This document shows positions 22,321 to 34,076 of a stretch of 64,000 nucleotides of DNA, in pieces; within the stretch, counting starts at the first letter, position 1; every line of letters starts with the position of its first letter. The translations under genes were made by a program, and so were the position numbers. Under the pieces are notes generated by a model. The model did not search any database. It saw only the letters and a program-made list of their open reading frames with translations, and was not told the origin of the DNA. Source of the DNA: Adiantum capillus-veneris (lineage: Eukaryota > Streptophyta > Polypodiopsida > Polypodiales > Pteridaceae); assembly GCA_014529385.2 (NCBI GenBank), contig CM043952.1:62976370-63040369 (forward strand), read 5' to 3'.

Positions 22321-23480
22321 CAAGGCATCACCTTTTATGCTCAACCTTCGAACCCCATGCTTCAAACAAATGTGTAATCCGGCTTCCAATGTAGCATATT
22401 CAGCCTCATTGTTACTATGCGCATCCAATTTGAACCCTCTCTTGCATACTAGCTTCCCCTCTGGATCATAAAGTGCTATACCCCCTGAAGCTGCATCGTG
22501 GCTCTTTCTGTATGAACCATCAAAGAACAACACATGTGCATTGCTGATCTGTGGCACTTCTTCAACTACCTTTCTCACCACCTCTTCCTTAACAATAAGG
22601 GGATTCTCCTTGTAGGTCAACAAATCAGCTAGGGTAGCCCTTGTACTATCTTCCACTAGAAAAGAGAACTCAAACTCTTGCAGCTCAATTACCCATTTCT
22701 TCACCACATTTGACATGTTAGTACCATTAATTAACTGTGGCAAAAACGCATAACTCGTCAAGAAAACAAAAGGCCGTGGTAGCAAGTAATGACGAAATCG
22801 TCGACAAGCAAATATTACACTGGCCATCACTAGCTCTACTTCCGATAGCTTTCTCTCCGCTACCAACTTCACTCGGCTTGCACAATACACTGGCCTCATA
22901 TAATGGCTGCCCTTCCCCTTTTGCAATAGCATGGCTCCAATCGCATCATCCCCTACTAATGGATTTACATAAAAAACTTTCTCCCAATCAGGAGCCTGCA
23001 TGGCTGACAACCCCCCTAACACCTTTTTCACCTCTTGAAACACTTCTTCACACTTGTCATCCCATTGCAATGGATCATGCTTTGCCACTTGCTGTAATGG
23101 ATAAAGAAGATGCGAAGACAATGGAATAAACCGTGCCATGTACTTCACTTTGTGTATAAAGGTTGCCAATTGCTTCGTACTCGTAGGTGATGGAAGAAGA
23201 ATAATAGACTTCACCTTATCTGGATCAGCCTCAATGCCATTTTCTGACACCATATGGCCCAATAAATTCACCCTTGGCTGTGCTAGATGACATTTCTTTG
23301 GATTTAGTTGTCCTCCACATTCATCATATCGAGCCAATACCATCTGCAGCTTTTCATGGTGATCAGCCCTACTGCTATAGACACAGAAGTCATCCATAAA
23401 AGCTTTAACACAACTACCAATGAATGGTTCCAACACCCAATTTGCACCTCTTGATAGAAGGAAGGTCCATCTGACAACCC
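22321..23480 (-). pseudogene. Element D RT C-terminus, RNase H, second RNase H
   Basis: This frame continues the RT after a frameshift near 23470. It holds KAFMDDFCVYS with an intact MDD catalytic pair (about 23380-23410), NPKKCHLAQPRVNLLGH, the gypsy RNase H region (about 22960-22660) and then a second RNase H-like domain: HVLFFDGSYRKSHDAASGG..NNEAEYATLEAGL (about 22540-22380). Dual RNase H is the hallmark of the Tat branch of plant gypsy elements. The frame breaks off at RLSIKGD and runs into the LTR, so the whole integrase is deleted. Without it the element could only move with help supplied in trans. Confidence 0.8.
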
Positions 23481-24818
23481 AAATGGCAATACTGTGTAGC
23501 AATAGCAGCCCCATGGCGTAATAAAAGTTGTCTTTGTGCGGTCTTTAAGAGCAATCTTCAATTGAAAATAGCCTGAAAAACCATCACACACACTGTACCT
23601 CTCATAACCTGCCACTAAATCCAAGATCTGATCGATGAATGGAAGAGGATATGGGTTCTTCTTAGTGGCTGCGTTTAAGGGTTTAAAATCCACACAAATT
23701 CTCCACTTCCCATCCTTCTTTGGACTGACTACAACTGGACTCACCCATTCTGTGGTCTCCACTGGAACTATGAACCCTGCTTTCAATAACTTGTCCACCT
23801 CTACCCGCAAGGCTTCCATTTGCTCTTGACCCATCCTTCTTAGCCTTTGCCGCACTGGCTTAGCACCTTCTTTCAGCTCTATATGCATCTCTTCACCCTT
23901 GAACCCTCTGATCTCTTCATATGAAGTAATGAACAAATCAGGAAAACTAGCCAGCATATGCAAAAATATATCCTTCTCCATAGCTGAGAGGTCTCCACTA
24001 ATCATTTGTGTCATTAATTCCTGCTTCTTTGACAACTCAACCGTGGTTTGCATCAGCCCTTCAATCACTTCATAAGGCCCTTTACTTTCATCTTCAACCT
24101 CATTCGCAAATGCAACTAAACCAAACTCCTGGATTTCTTTGTCCATCAAAAGAAATGCAACATCAGCATCCTCATCACTGCTGGTAGTGCTATCACTGTC
24201 CTCATCTGTCACCGTGGAAGAGTCTTCATCACTAGACTCATCCTCATATTCATAAAGCTCCTCTAATCGTTTCCTTGTGTCCATATTATAAAGCTTCTTG
24301 GTACCTGTCTTTCCATAGAGGCTAATCGTACCATGTCGCCAATCTTGAACAGCTCCCACTGCACGTAACCATGGTCTGCCCAGTATAATAGGATATGCTC
24401 CCAACCCTGCTGGCATCACATGAAAATCAACCACTGCCTTTGCATCATATGCCTCCACTTCTAAGCTCTTTACAACACCCAAGCATTTTACTTTTTGATG
24501 GTTTGCCAATCTGATCCGAAAACCTGACACCCCAGCCACTGTGAGACCCATCTTCTCAACGCATGAGTGTGTTATGACGCATATTTGGGCTCCGCCATCC
24601 ACATAACCTTGTCCCAAATTTTTCCTTTTATGCCACACATCTACTATTGGACAAATGTCTGGTAGCTCGTCCATTGCCAACACCTTCACTGAACCTCTCT
24701 CTGGCTCTTTCTCCATTGGGCTAACCATCCTCTTCCACTGTCGCTTTAGCTTAGGCACCATCTCTATAAGCTGCCCAAAAGTAACATCTGCCTTCCTGCT
24801 GGTCAGATCCTCCTTCAA
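23304..24818 (-). pseudogene. Element D protease and RT N-terminal half
   Basis: A 504-codon open stretch. The protease is near its start: GYVDGGAQICVIT has D-G-G where D-S/T-G is usual, followed by YPIILGRPWLRAVG. An acidic serine-rich linker (DESSDEDSS..) precedes the RT. RT motifs are PVRQRLRRMGQEQ, WVSPVVVSPKKDGKWRICVD, ERYSVCDGFSGYFQL and TTFITPWGCYCYTVLPFGLS. A frameshift just past 23480 moves coding to the next frame, so the tail of this ORF is out of frame. Confidence 0.8.
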
Positions 24819-24841
24819 GTCATAGCTTAATTGCCCATCCC

Positions 24842-26090
24842 CTAGTGGAAAATCTGAAACATGAAACTTGCGACGAGCCCTCCTTTTCCTCTTGGCCTTG
24901 ACATCCTTGCCTTCATGGCTCTTTCCCTTCTTCTTGCTAGGACCTGGGGCACTTCTTCCTTGTCTTCTGTAGTCCTCTTCCCAATAGGCATCACTAATGT
25001 ATCTTCTAGCTTTGATGCCTTCTCCAAGGTGACTACACTTAGCACTTTTGTCTTTCCCTTTTCCTCCTGGGTTAATCCACTGGTTCCTTCATCTCCCTTA
25101 ATTTCGATGCCATAATCATTTGACCTAGTTAGCACCTGTCTTGGCAATGGATACATGTCCCCCCCCATCCTTGGTGGCTTATCACATTGTGGGCTGATGT
25201 GACCCAACTCTCCACAATTATAACACGTGGGCGTCTGCCTCCAAAACCTACCATTGCTTTGTCCAACACCATTCCTAGGCCTTTCTTCACCTCCTTGCTG
25301 ATTTGCAAACCTCCCTCGACCTCGATTATTTCCCACTTGACCTAGCATGTTTAGGCTGAGATTCTTCATCAAATCTACCATTTGCCTCATATCTTGCCTT
25401 AGCCCATCATCTTGCACTGCTGTAGTGACCACTGCTGGCATAACCTGAGTAGTAACAGGAACTACTGGTTCATGATGAACCCCTGACATGCGCCCTTGTA
25501 AAGACTCTATAGGCTCAAAATTCAGACCTCATTGGCAAAGACTCCACCCCTAACTGGCTCATTTTCCTCAGCTTCCACTCTTTGTTCCTTGCTACCTCTA
25601 GTGCATCCTCATATGTCCTAGGCTTCTTTAGCTCCACTCTCCAACGTATATTCTCCCAAAGACCAGCCAAGAACCTGTCCTTCTTCATCATGTCAAGCGG
25701 GGGTACCTGTGGTGCTAAAGCCTTGCACATTCGCTCCCATGCCAATGAAAACTTACGTATGTACGCATCTACTGGCTCACCTTCCTTTTGCACCAAAGCC
25801 TGTACTTCTTGCCACACCTTGTCAGGATCTTCTATCTTCACAAACTCCACTTCCAACCCATGTCGTAGATTGTCCCAACTCAACCTTACAGGTGGATCAA
25901 CCACACGCAACTCCTCTTCAAATGCTTTAGACCAAACTCGTGCATCACTCTTCAAACAAATTTGGAGAAGGCGTAACATTTGCGTAGGGTCATGAATCTG
26001 GTTGCTAATGCAGGCAACCTCCATCTTTTCCAAAAATTCTTCCACATCTTCATCACTTCTTCCATGAAACTCCGGATAAGAGAAAGCCAT
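24842..26090 (-). pseudogene. Element D gag
   Basis: ATG at 26090 opens MAFSYPEFHGRSDEDVEEFL, a retrotransposon gag capsid start. The capsid runs to about 25515 with W-xx-L and FLAGLWENIR segments. A frame change near 25500 leads to 25489-24842, which contains the CCHC knuckle CYNCGELGHISPQC (about 25195-25235) and a basic Arg/Lys-rich tail. Another frame change separates it from the protease. Gag assembles the particle and packages RNA. The preceding ORF extension from 26147 has no supporting feature, so the ATG at 26090 is preferred. Confidence 0.75.
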
Positions 26091-27140
26091 GGCTACCCAA
26101 ATTATGATGCTTTGAGAACCCCTTCGAACACACGTGCAAGAACCCAAAACTTTTCACTACCCAATCCCCAGAAACTTCAATGGAGCTCAACTTTAGATAA
26201 GGACAAACACATGCACATCAAATGAGTTTTCATAGTTAATCATTGGAATGACAACAGGCAAAGGACATTCCAGGATCTCTCTCAATCTTCTTGGCCCAAA
26301 CATAAAGACTATGCGCTGCTGGAAAAAGATCTTCCTGGACACATGAACATTAATCTGAATTCTTTGAGTTAAATGAAAAGGAGTGAACTGAGGGCCATTT
26401 TGATCATCCATTAAAGCCAACCATGAAGCTCCCAAGAAGGCACACCTAACTCAACCTCTGATTTTGCCAAAATTTCAGCAGTATAACAGCATAAATGGCT
26501 CAAAATACCAAAAAACCAGCCATCATAACTTGGGAAAATTTCGACAGAGTTTCCCCAGAAGTAGAGCAGTAGGAACCCAAAATATAGACTGTCTATGTAT
26601 GCATAAACTGTCAACAATAGAACCCGAGCATCAAGTAGGACTCACTAGTACATAGCCTATGGCGAGGTCACAAAAAGGGTGCTCTAGCTACCTGTATCAC
26701 CGAAAGGATCTCCACATTTGAGAATCCCCCAGCTCAATAAAAACCTCACGCTATCGACCCTCACACGAAGGCTAATGCAAATCGCATATAGTCAAGTCTC
26801 AAAAATGACTATCCTCCAGACCAAGTCTCAGAAATGGCTGGGACTGCCAAATACAACCAAGTATGGCTCCACAAATGCGTACAATGGCAGTTTCCACAAG
26901 TAACGTACAATCCAGCAGACAATGCGCTCAAATAGGCGCCAAGTGATGCATTCCCACAACAACTGTAAGTGACATCACTGCTAGTATATCACTGTACTCC
27001 AGCTATCTGTACCTGTGTGAATCACTTGTACCTGTACCTGTCCCTGTAACCTGTAACCTGTAATCTGCAACTTGCAACCTGTAATCCCGAAGCTCGAAGC
27101 TCGAAGCTCGAAGCAGAAGGTACTCGAAGAAGATCCTCCG
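26091..27140 (-). other. Element D leader
   Basis: About 1 kb between primer-binding site and gag with no coding evidence. Next to the primer-binding site, at 27005-27125, it has short tandem repeats: TACCTG and CCTGTAA words, then three to four GAAGCTC units. It contains a possible packaging region by position only. Confidence 0.6.
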
Positions 27141-27153
27141 TGGGGGCGCCAAA
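27141..27153 (-). other. Element D primer-binding site
   Basis: Minus-strand TTTGGCGCCCCCA lies four bases inside the LTR end (27158). TGGCGCC-type primer-binding sites are usual for plant gypsy elements of the Tat/Athila group. Confidence 0.75.
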
Positions 27154-27157
27154 TGAA

Positions 27158-27709
27158 TGTGAGCGGGATGAAAACACACACAGCGCCTCTATAACGACTC
27201 GACACACACTCTTGGGAAGATACACACACACACACACACGATGGGGCACCACTTGGCTTACACAACACACCTGGCTGAGACAAGGAACACACCTATGGAG
27301 TGAGAGGAGAGAGACGATCGGTTTACTCACTCCACACAGAGAGATACACACACACACACACACCCAAAAAACTCAACTCCAAAGAGGATAATTTATGATG
27401 TTTAGATACAATTGAGCTTGGGCCAACACCAATGGGTCAAATAGCTCACACAGTATGGGTAAAATAAGCCAGATATAATCACAAACTGGAGCAGAAACTT
27501 CGCTCATAGGAGAAACTTACATAGAAAAACAGCAGGAAAAGAGTGAGGAATTTGGCAAAATGAACAGCGCCATCGCGTCCGGAACGGCCCAAAACCCCAG
27601 TCGACAATGTCAAAGTGCTCAAATCCGACCTCGGATGAGCAGTTTACGGCCAAAACAGGCTCCAAAAACACCAAAAACACACCTGCGGCTGTTCCTCCTC
27701 TCTTCTCCA
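27158..27709 (-). repeat. Element D 5' LTR
   Basis: Partner of 21771-22320. Ends TGGAGAAG and GCTCACA on the minus strand; CA-repeat patches at about 27223-27239 and 27345-27363. Confidence 0.9.
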
Positions 27710-27712
27710 CGT

Positions 27713-28660
27713 TTTTTCCTGGTCTTCTCTCTGTTTTTTCAGTTCCCACACTTAGCTTTATTACTTGGGCACCCTTGGCCTTTTAGATGACCTCAAACGG
27801 ACCCCGAACAGGCCAAAAACTGACCTCGCAGTGCATAGTTGTCACCTTTTTGCATCATTCGCACACCTGGCACTCAGCTTTTTTCCAATAATCCATCTCG
27901 CCACCACGTGAAGTGTCCCCAAAAAGTGGTCCTAATGATGACCTTTCTGCATAACTCTCACAAGAAAACACCCACGTTGTGTCCGTCCTCATCCGCATGC
28001 AAATATTGACCTCGTTCGCCCTCCTGACGCCACTAGATGCCATCTGACGCACCTGCTGACCTCACGTCGTCGGCCCGCGGATAGCTTCCTCGAGAAGTTT
28101 TATGCGCTATAAACTCCTCATTATTGTAGAAAAAACATACTGGTACTAGTGATAGTGAAAATCAATGCACTATGTACACACTGTCCTACTTGTACACATG
28201 TGGGCCCCACATAACCACCTGGCTAAGGAAAATGGGCAATCCTTTATTTGATGCACCATGCATGTATATGTACATATGCGCAATCCCTTGCTCCAAAAAA
28301 CTCCTTACAAGGCTATTTTTAGCTTTTAATGATTTTTAGTACTTTTTACTGAAAAGTGAGTCCGCTTTCTTATTCCAATGGACAAGGGAAACCCATGGTT
28401 CAATTTTAAATTTTTTTTTTTTTTTTTGCTTTTGACGCTATTTTTAGCTTGTTATGCTTTTCGATGTTTTTTAAAAGCAATGTGCTTTTTAGGCTGATCT
28501 AAATATAAAAATATTAATTTTAGTCTCCATCGGATTTAAAAATGATCACTCGGAGAAAAAACAGGACTAAACGAGATTTTTACGGGAATTATTTTTATAA
28601 AAAGCAGTACCATAAATACGCCGAGGTAGTATAAGAAATCCGTAATTATGTCAGGAAATC
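27713..28660 (+). other. Presumed continuation of element C LTR
   Basis: Sequence between elements D and E with no genes. It contains a T17 run (about 28412-28428) and words shared with 21640-21760 (GCTATTTTTAGCTT, ATGGTTCAATTTT, ATGCTTTTCGA), so it likely belongs to the same interrupted LTR or contains a partial internal duplication of it. Confidence 0.4.
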
Positions 28661-28665
28661 ACGGT

Positions 28666-28826
28666 TGAAAGGGCAGGGGAACTGAACATGCTCATCACCA
28701 CCCATCCATGCCCTATATCGGACCTTGGCCTTCTAAATATAGGGACCCCCTTGACTGCATGTTTGTCCTGGCCCTTGGCCCTGGCCCTCGCCCTTGGCCC
28801 GGACTGGTCCTACCATTGTCCTGATA
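28666..28826 (-). repeat. Element E 3' LTR
   Basis: Shares GGGCAGGGGAACTGAACATG and ATATAGGGACCCCCTTGACT with 33930-34071. Preceded on the minus strand by the polypurine tract. Confidence 0.9.
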
Positions 28827-29103
28827 TTACTCCCCCCCTTGGAGAATCGTTTTCGTCCGCGAAAACACAAGTGATGGTATCTTCATAAGAACACTAATGT
28901 TTTCTACAGTAACATCCCACATGGATCCAACGGTTCATTTGAGCGGAACCCGGTTCAGTAGGAGGCTCAATGAAACCAAGAGTAACATCTTGATTTTCTA
29001 CATTGTTGTCCATTTGTAACCATCTGATGGTACCAGTTCCTATGCAAACATAGTGTGTAGACTCCATTTAGAACGCTCATGAGCATGGTAAACGAGTTTA
29101 TCA

Positions 29104-29237
29104 CAACATAGGTGTACCAAAAAGAGTACCTCTTGTCACTTTCCATGAAAGTAACTTGCTGACATAACTCATCAGCCAATTTTAAGTCCTTGACTTGGTC
29201 CCAATTTTCATCATCATTAAACAACCCCACCCTAACG
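29104..29237 (-). other. Exon-like open segment in element E
   Basis: The minus-strand frame encodes GLFNDDENWDQVKDLKLADE and continues to QQVTFMESDKR. It ends at a donor-like AAGAG|GTACTC and starts after a TTAG acceptor-like site. Amino-acid composition is protein-like, unlike its surroundings. No family is recognised. It may be one exon of a captured gene. Confidence 0.25.
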
Positions 29238-32052
29238 AGTGTTCAAGGTTGAGAACCTGAGTTATACATTAAGAGACTACCTAGTCGCAACATGCGTTAA
29301 CTAATAGTAAGTAAACTCCAAAAAGAGCAATAAATGCTTATGAATTTGATTGCCTGGTGCTAATGTACGCACTTTGCATATCCTGTAGCCCAAGATCACA
29401 CTTTGTAATCTGTCAATCCCCTTGGATACTGACAGTATTGAGGTGTGTTTCCCCCACGGTTTACAAACAGTCTTCCCAGACGACTGGTAAATGGGGAATC
29501 ACAATAGCGCATAACATTGTTGAGGAATCAACAATGTTCGGAATGACCATCCTGGTTAACTTGAAAAATCCACAAACACCCAAACCGAACCATGACCTCT
29601 ATTGGTGATTAGTAGACTCAAAAGTAATCTCATAGAGATAGTGCACATAGAGTGCAAAATGCTTCATAAGCAACAACCTGAGGAATATGCATGCCGTTCC
29701 AAATCAGCCTTTGCTAAACACTAGGGCCCATAACACCTAGTGTGCATGCATTTAGCAAAAAACAGATCCCGACCTGTATTTCCATGGTGATCCTTGCCAA
29801 TATTTATGGCAAATGTGATGCACCTAGCACACATTAGAAAGGAATGTAAATAGTTCTGAAAAGAAACTAAATACTTTCAGTTGCAATCTTTTGCAAGCCT
29901 TGCTGAAACGTCTGAATCACAATATAAGGTGAAACATTGATCACTTCTAGATACAGACAATGAAACTTTTTCATTAACAATTTATAGCCTTGCTATATGT
30001 ATAAACAACCATCTGTAATATTTTCTAGCAATACTTGTAGCTGAACAAGTCATTCTAAGTATCCGACAATTTGTTTGGCCACTAAAATTGCTCATGATAC
30101 GCCGTGTTGAAAATGGTCAAGAAAACAGATTTGACCAACACCTAGTTGGCCTTTGTCGTGACACATAATTGAAATAATGGCGCCAGTGTCAGTCCAGAGA
30201 CTCATATTCTCCACATGTGGAATATGTCTCATGTGAGGATGTATAAAAAAGAACATCCGTCAAGTACAAGATGTGCTTGTGTGTGGAGGTAAATCTAAAC
30301 ACTCTGCGACAAGAGTGAGAGGGACCCTCATTCATTGCTCCACACTGGCTAAACCGAACTCCTTGAGTTCCTAGACCATGTTGTATCCCATGTGACAACA
30401 TGTGTCAAATTGAACCCTACAAGTAGGTTCGTAATAGCATAAGGCAGAAAGATAGATTGGACACTTGGCCCAAAATACTTTGTGCCGACATGTCCTTGGC
30501 ATGGCTCTGTAACATTCAAGCGTACTTATACATCTTGAAAAGCCAAGCAAAGCAAACTAAAAATGAAATAACACCAAATCAATAGATGCGTACCTGGAGA
30601 TTTGAACGTAATGTTCACTTATCCATATTCAAATGGAGAGGAGCACATCCCCTACCTGAAAAAACAAACACCAGTACACTGGGAGCCCTGGGTGTTGCCT
30701 TTGCAATCCAAGCCCTTGGATTAGAATCTACGTAGTCAAACGCCTTGGTAAGACCCGTTGTAGAACTGCGCAACTAGCAGGTAACGGTAACCAACCATGT
30801 ACAGAATGATGAGAATCAACTTAAAAAGTTGAATTTGTCCGCTACCCCATGGTAGATTACTGGCTTCTTTCCTTGAAAGTAGAGTTGGGATAGATCAAAC
30901 TATGATCCTCAATGTCTATGGGGAGATGTAGCAATCACCCACTAGGTCTTACCCCAAAACAGTGATGCCATAGACACTCGTAGTGCTATAGAGAGAGCAA
31001 GAAATCTACACAAGTAAGATGCCTAGCTCGTGTCAACATCCATGCTGTCTCAACTGTTTGCTACTTCTAGACTCCATGGTATAGATCAGCTGATGTAAGT
31101 GTAAGAGTATCAAAAACTCAACTTGAGTATCACACTAGAAACATATAGTGCAAAAATGACACCCTAATCCTCCGAAATAACAAGACTCTTGCTTGTCCAT
31201 TAACGTCGATATGTTCGATGTGTACTCCACTGGGAAAATCTGTTCGATCCTAAGAAAAATCACCCAAGGAATGTCAATAGTTGGGCCTTACCCAAGATCT
31301 GACAATGGCTTTTACCCAGCCTGTGTGTGGCTCCTAGCTCTTACAGCCATTAGTGTTCAATCGATAAACCGATGAAAACTAATGTGAATGGCATCTTGGC
31401 CCATTTCTAGCTGAATGTTAGAGCACTTTGGCTCATGCTGACTCCCAAACAAAACATGTATGAAAAGATTCTTAGAAAGTTTTCATTATTCTTGAGAGAA
31501 ATAAGAAAACGAGAGAGAAGAAGAGCATGCTAGGCTGAGGAACTTTCCTTAAATTTGTAGAGTGTGTGCCCAGAATGTGTGCTCTTAGACATCTTATGCC
31601 TGAGCTGCAGCTTATCCTATAAGCATTCCACAATCTGTCTGTATGATGCTCTCATCGCGAGAGGCAGCAGAAAACACAAGTTAAATCTTGACCATCTACC
31701 GTGTAAGGTCGTGACTGTATGAGGATGACTTGAAAAGGGCACCTTGCCGGTGAATCTACTCAAAATTTTAGGTTCTTTTTAGTATTGATGAGTGTTGATA
31801 GCAACCAAAAATCCATCTGTATTCTGTCCTTGACAGAGTTGCGAGTGTGTTAGCGGAAGCGTAATGCATGAAGCGGCAGAATTGAATTCACGTCACTAGC
31901 ATGCCTTGCATAAAGAATGGTAAGCCCTTGCGCAAAGTGACGGCCTCAACCGTGAGAACCAAAACTGTAAGTACCTTGCACAATTTAGACTGGTAGGGAT
32001 TCTATGAGCTGATATCCCCTATTTTTCCAGTTCCCTGAAGCCTTGCTGGTCG

Positions 32053-33019
32053 TTATTGCTGCAACCAGTTGTCACGAAATTTGGGAGGAAAACTCATGCC
32101 AAAACGGCGCATAGCCATATCAGCATAGACGCCCTCGTATGCATAACCTGCAAAAATGAATCCACCTGCAAACACCTTGCCTATTCCGTCCCCATTGTGT
32201 ATGCTCATAGCATATGCCAAACGTGACCAGCTTCAATCAAGATGTAGAAATTGAAGCCTTGCTTCGTAGAACTCTGCCTGGCCTCATTGCCACAAATGCT
32301 ATGGACGACAGATATCATAGCAAAGGGAAACGACCTTGTCGTTCATGCACAAAAAATATGCCTTGTCTACTTGTAGATCTGCTAGAAAACAGAATAATAT
32401 GTGCAATAAATAAATACCAATTGCGTACCTCATGAAGTACGCCTACAGATGAAATGGCCGGTGTAAGAATCGAACGAGTTGGAATCAAGGTTCACAGCTG
32501 CTTGAACCTTGAACTGCTGACGAGTTGTGCTTCAAGTGAAGGCGATAGAGACTCAAGCCATGCGTGAGTCTAATCGCTATGTCAAAAATGTATGCCAGTA
32601 GCATCATAGTAAACACAGACATTCAACAAATACTTATCATTTGCATCATTTGTTTAATGCATGCCATGCTGCATTGATTCTTGCCTGTACTCGTATGCCA
32701 TAGGTTCTGCTTGAACAACGTGATATTTATCTGTGATAAATATACATGGAAACTAGCTCCCCTTCTATCATAAGGAAGAGTCTCAAATCGTGCTATCTTT
32801 CGCAAATTCGTAGAATGGTTCTACAAAATAAAGTCAAAATCAAATAAGTTGTAAAGAAGGTTTCATACCTGTGACCTTGTCGACAAATTGCGGGCGGTGA
32901 GAGCTTGCATGAATATATCGCGCTTGCTCGTGAATTGTATATGGATGCTTGTAGCTACACAGACCTGTTGCATGCCAAGCTTCTCGTAGCAAGATTGTTT
33001 GGAGCCATGGTCCTACCAT
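32053..33019 (-). CDS. Possible two-exon small gene inside element E
   Basis: On the minus strand, ATG at 33019 opens a 50-codon frame (MVGPWLQTILLREAWH..) ending at a donor CACAG|GTATGA at 32869/32868. A second open piece begins after an acceptor TTTTTGCAG at 32147 and runs to TAA at 32053 (GYAYEGVYADMAMRRFG.., about 31 codons). The intron phase matches: exon 1 leaves one G, exon 2 supplies GT for Gly. The predicted product is about 81 residues. Additional exons between them are possible: GT/AG-like sites occur near 32435 and 32380. I recognise no family. It could be a fragment of a plant gene captured by the element, or chance. The exon 2 piece is also open upstream to an ATG at 32208. Confidence 0.25.
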
Positions 33020-33797
33020 GTTGACTCATAGTCAGGTTGATTTGCCGTGGTCTTGGTTTTTGTCGCGGTGTGAGAGATTGAGACCCCAAATGTTGTTGGT
33101 AGTTGAGAAAAATCTATCTCCTCAATGTCGACATCCGACTTTCCTGACAAGTTGGCCGTGCGGAAGTGCTTCACTTGCATGCCGATTACGGCGTTCAAAA
33201 ACCGTCAAAAATGAAGCCCAAAAATCTGCAATAAGCTGTTCGCTTGTACATGTTGGTTTGGAGATGCTCGTACAAACCATTGAATAGGCCACCGATTTGT
33301 ATCCTAGGTGTTGGAAACCACCTCCTAAGCTTTGGGGGTGTGCATGCACCTTGCAGCCATGCCATGCATGCATGCCATTAGCTCGAGGCTTGCAACTGTG
33401 TCGAAAGTATCGAAGCCGCTAAAACTTTTTTGAATGGAACCGTGGGCCAAAGCCCTTAATTGAGGGGTGCCCAAAATTAGGGTGCCCACCTTTTAAAAAA
33501 ACGTGAGAAGCAGCCATGGCGGCAGCGCAGTGAGCAAGAGCAAGAGGAAGATGATACCGTCGTCTGCAGTGGTCGAATCCATTCGCGGCAGAGACGAAAA
33601 ATAGTGCTCTCCCCGTTGCGCATCCATCAAGCCCGGCTGTGCTGAGTTTCGTGCAGGTCGGTCTCTCTCCCCGACCTAGGGTTCGTTGCCCACGCTGCCA
33701 ACTTCATCTTCCCGTCCTCGGCTGCCAAGGACTCCTGCCCACGCCCTGATGGCTTTGCATGACACCGGCTTCTTCCTCCACTTCATGATGGCTTGAC

Positions 33798-33824
33798 CCG
33801 AGAGAGAGAGAGAGAGAGAGAGAG
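33798..33824 (+). repeat. (GA)n microsatellite
   Basis: About 13 GA units in the leader of element E, 100 bp from its primer-binding site, followed by a short doublet of GAGAAGAAAACCATGCCTT. Confidence 0.9.
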
Positions 33825-33929
33825 ATAAAGAGAAAACCATGCCTTGAGAAGAAAACCATGCCTTGAGAAATCCATCTCCCTGCCATAGCTCCACCCTCCT
33901 TCCTCCTCTCCACCTTGCTCTGATACCAG

Positions 33930-34071
33930 TGAAAGGGCAGGGGAACTGAACATGCTCATCACCACCTAGCCATGCCCTATATATGACCTTGGTCTTCTAA
34001 ATATAGGGACCCCCTTGACTGCATGTCTGTCTTGGCCCTTGGCCCGGACTGGTCCTACCATTGTCCTGACA
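33930..34071 (-). repeat. Element E 5' LTR
   Basis: Minus-strand TGTCAGGACAATGG at one end and GCCCTTTCA at the other (TG..CA). It abuts the ACGGT duplication on one side and the primer-binding site on the other. Confidence 0.9.
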
Positions 34072-34076
34072 ACGGT

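Larger units (their letters stand above)
21771..27709 (-). mobile_element. Gypsy element D (Tat-like, integrase missing)
   Basis: Complete LTR-to-LTR element on the minus strand, 5.9 kb. The two LTRs (21771-22320 and 27158-27709) are nearly identical by eye. The flanks share CGT (21768-21770 and 27710-27712), a short candidate target duplication, possibly five bases (CACGT) if the LTR end has changed. The primer-binding site lies at 27141-27153. Internal order from 27140 leftward is leader, gag, protease, RT, RNase H, second RNase H, then directly the 3' LTR. It sits in the presumed 3' LTR of element C. Confidence 0.85.
28666..34071 (-). mobile_element. Non-autonomous LTR element E with very short LTRs
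   Basis: Bounded by a perfect 5-bp duplication ACGGT (28661-28665 and 34072-34076). Direct repeats of 161 bp (28666-28826) and 142 bp (33930-34071) form the LTRs. The left one has extra CCCTGG/CCCTCG units and a C-to-T change in its terminal CA. On the minus strand the right LTR is followed by CTGGTATCAGAGC (33917-33929), the initiator-Met primer-binding site. The left LTR is preceded by a polypurine tract AAGGGGGGGAGTAA (28827-28840). The 5.1-kb interior has no gag, protease, RT or integrase, so it is a LARD-type or gene-carrying passenger element. Confidence 0.85.

Noticed and set aside
22737-23129. 130-codon plus-strand ORF
   Set aside because: It is the antisense shadow of the element D RNase H region.
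33676-33965. Minus-strand ORFs with Ser-Leu runs
   Set aside because: They follow the (GA)n microsatellite in the element E leader.
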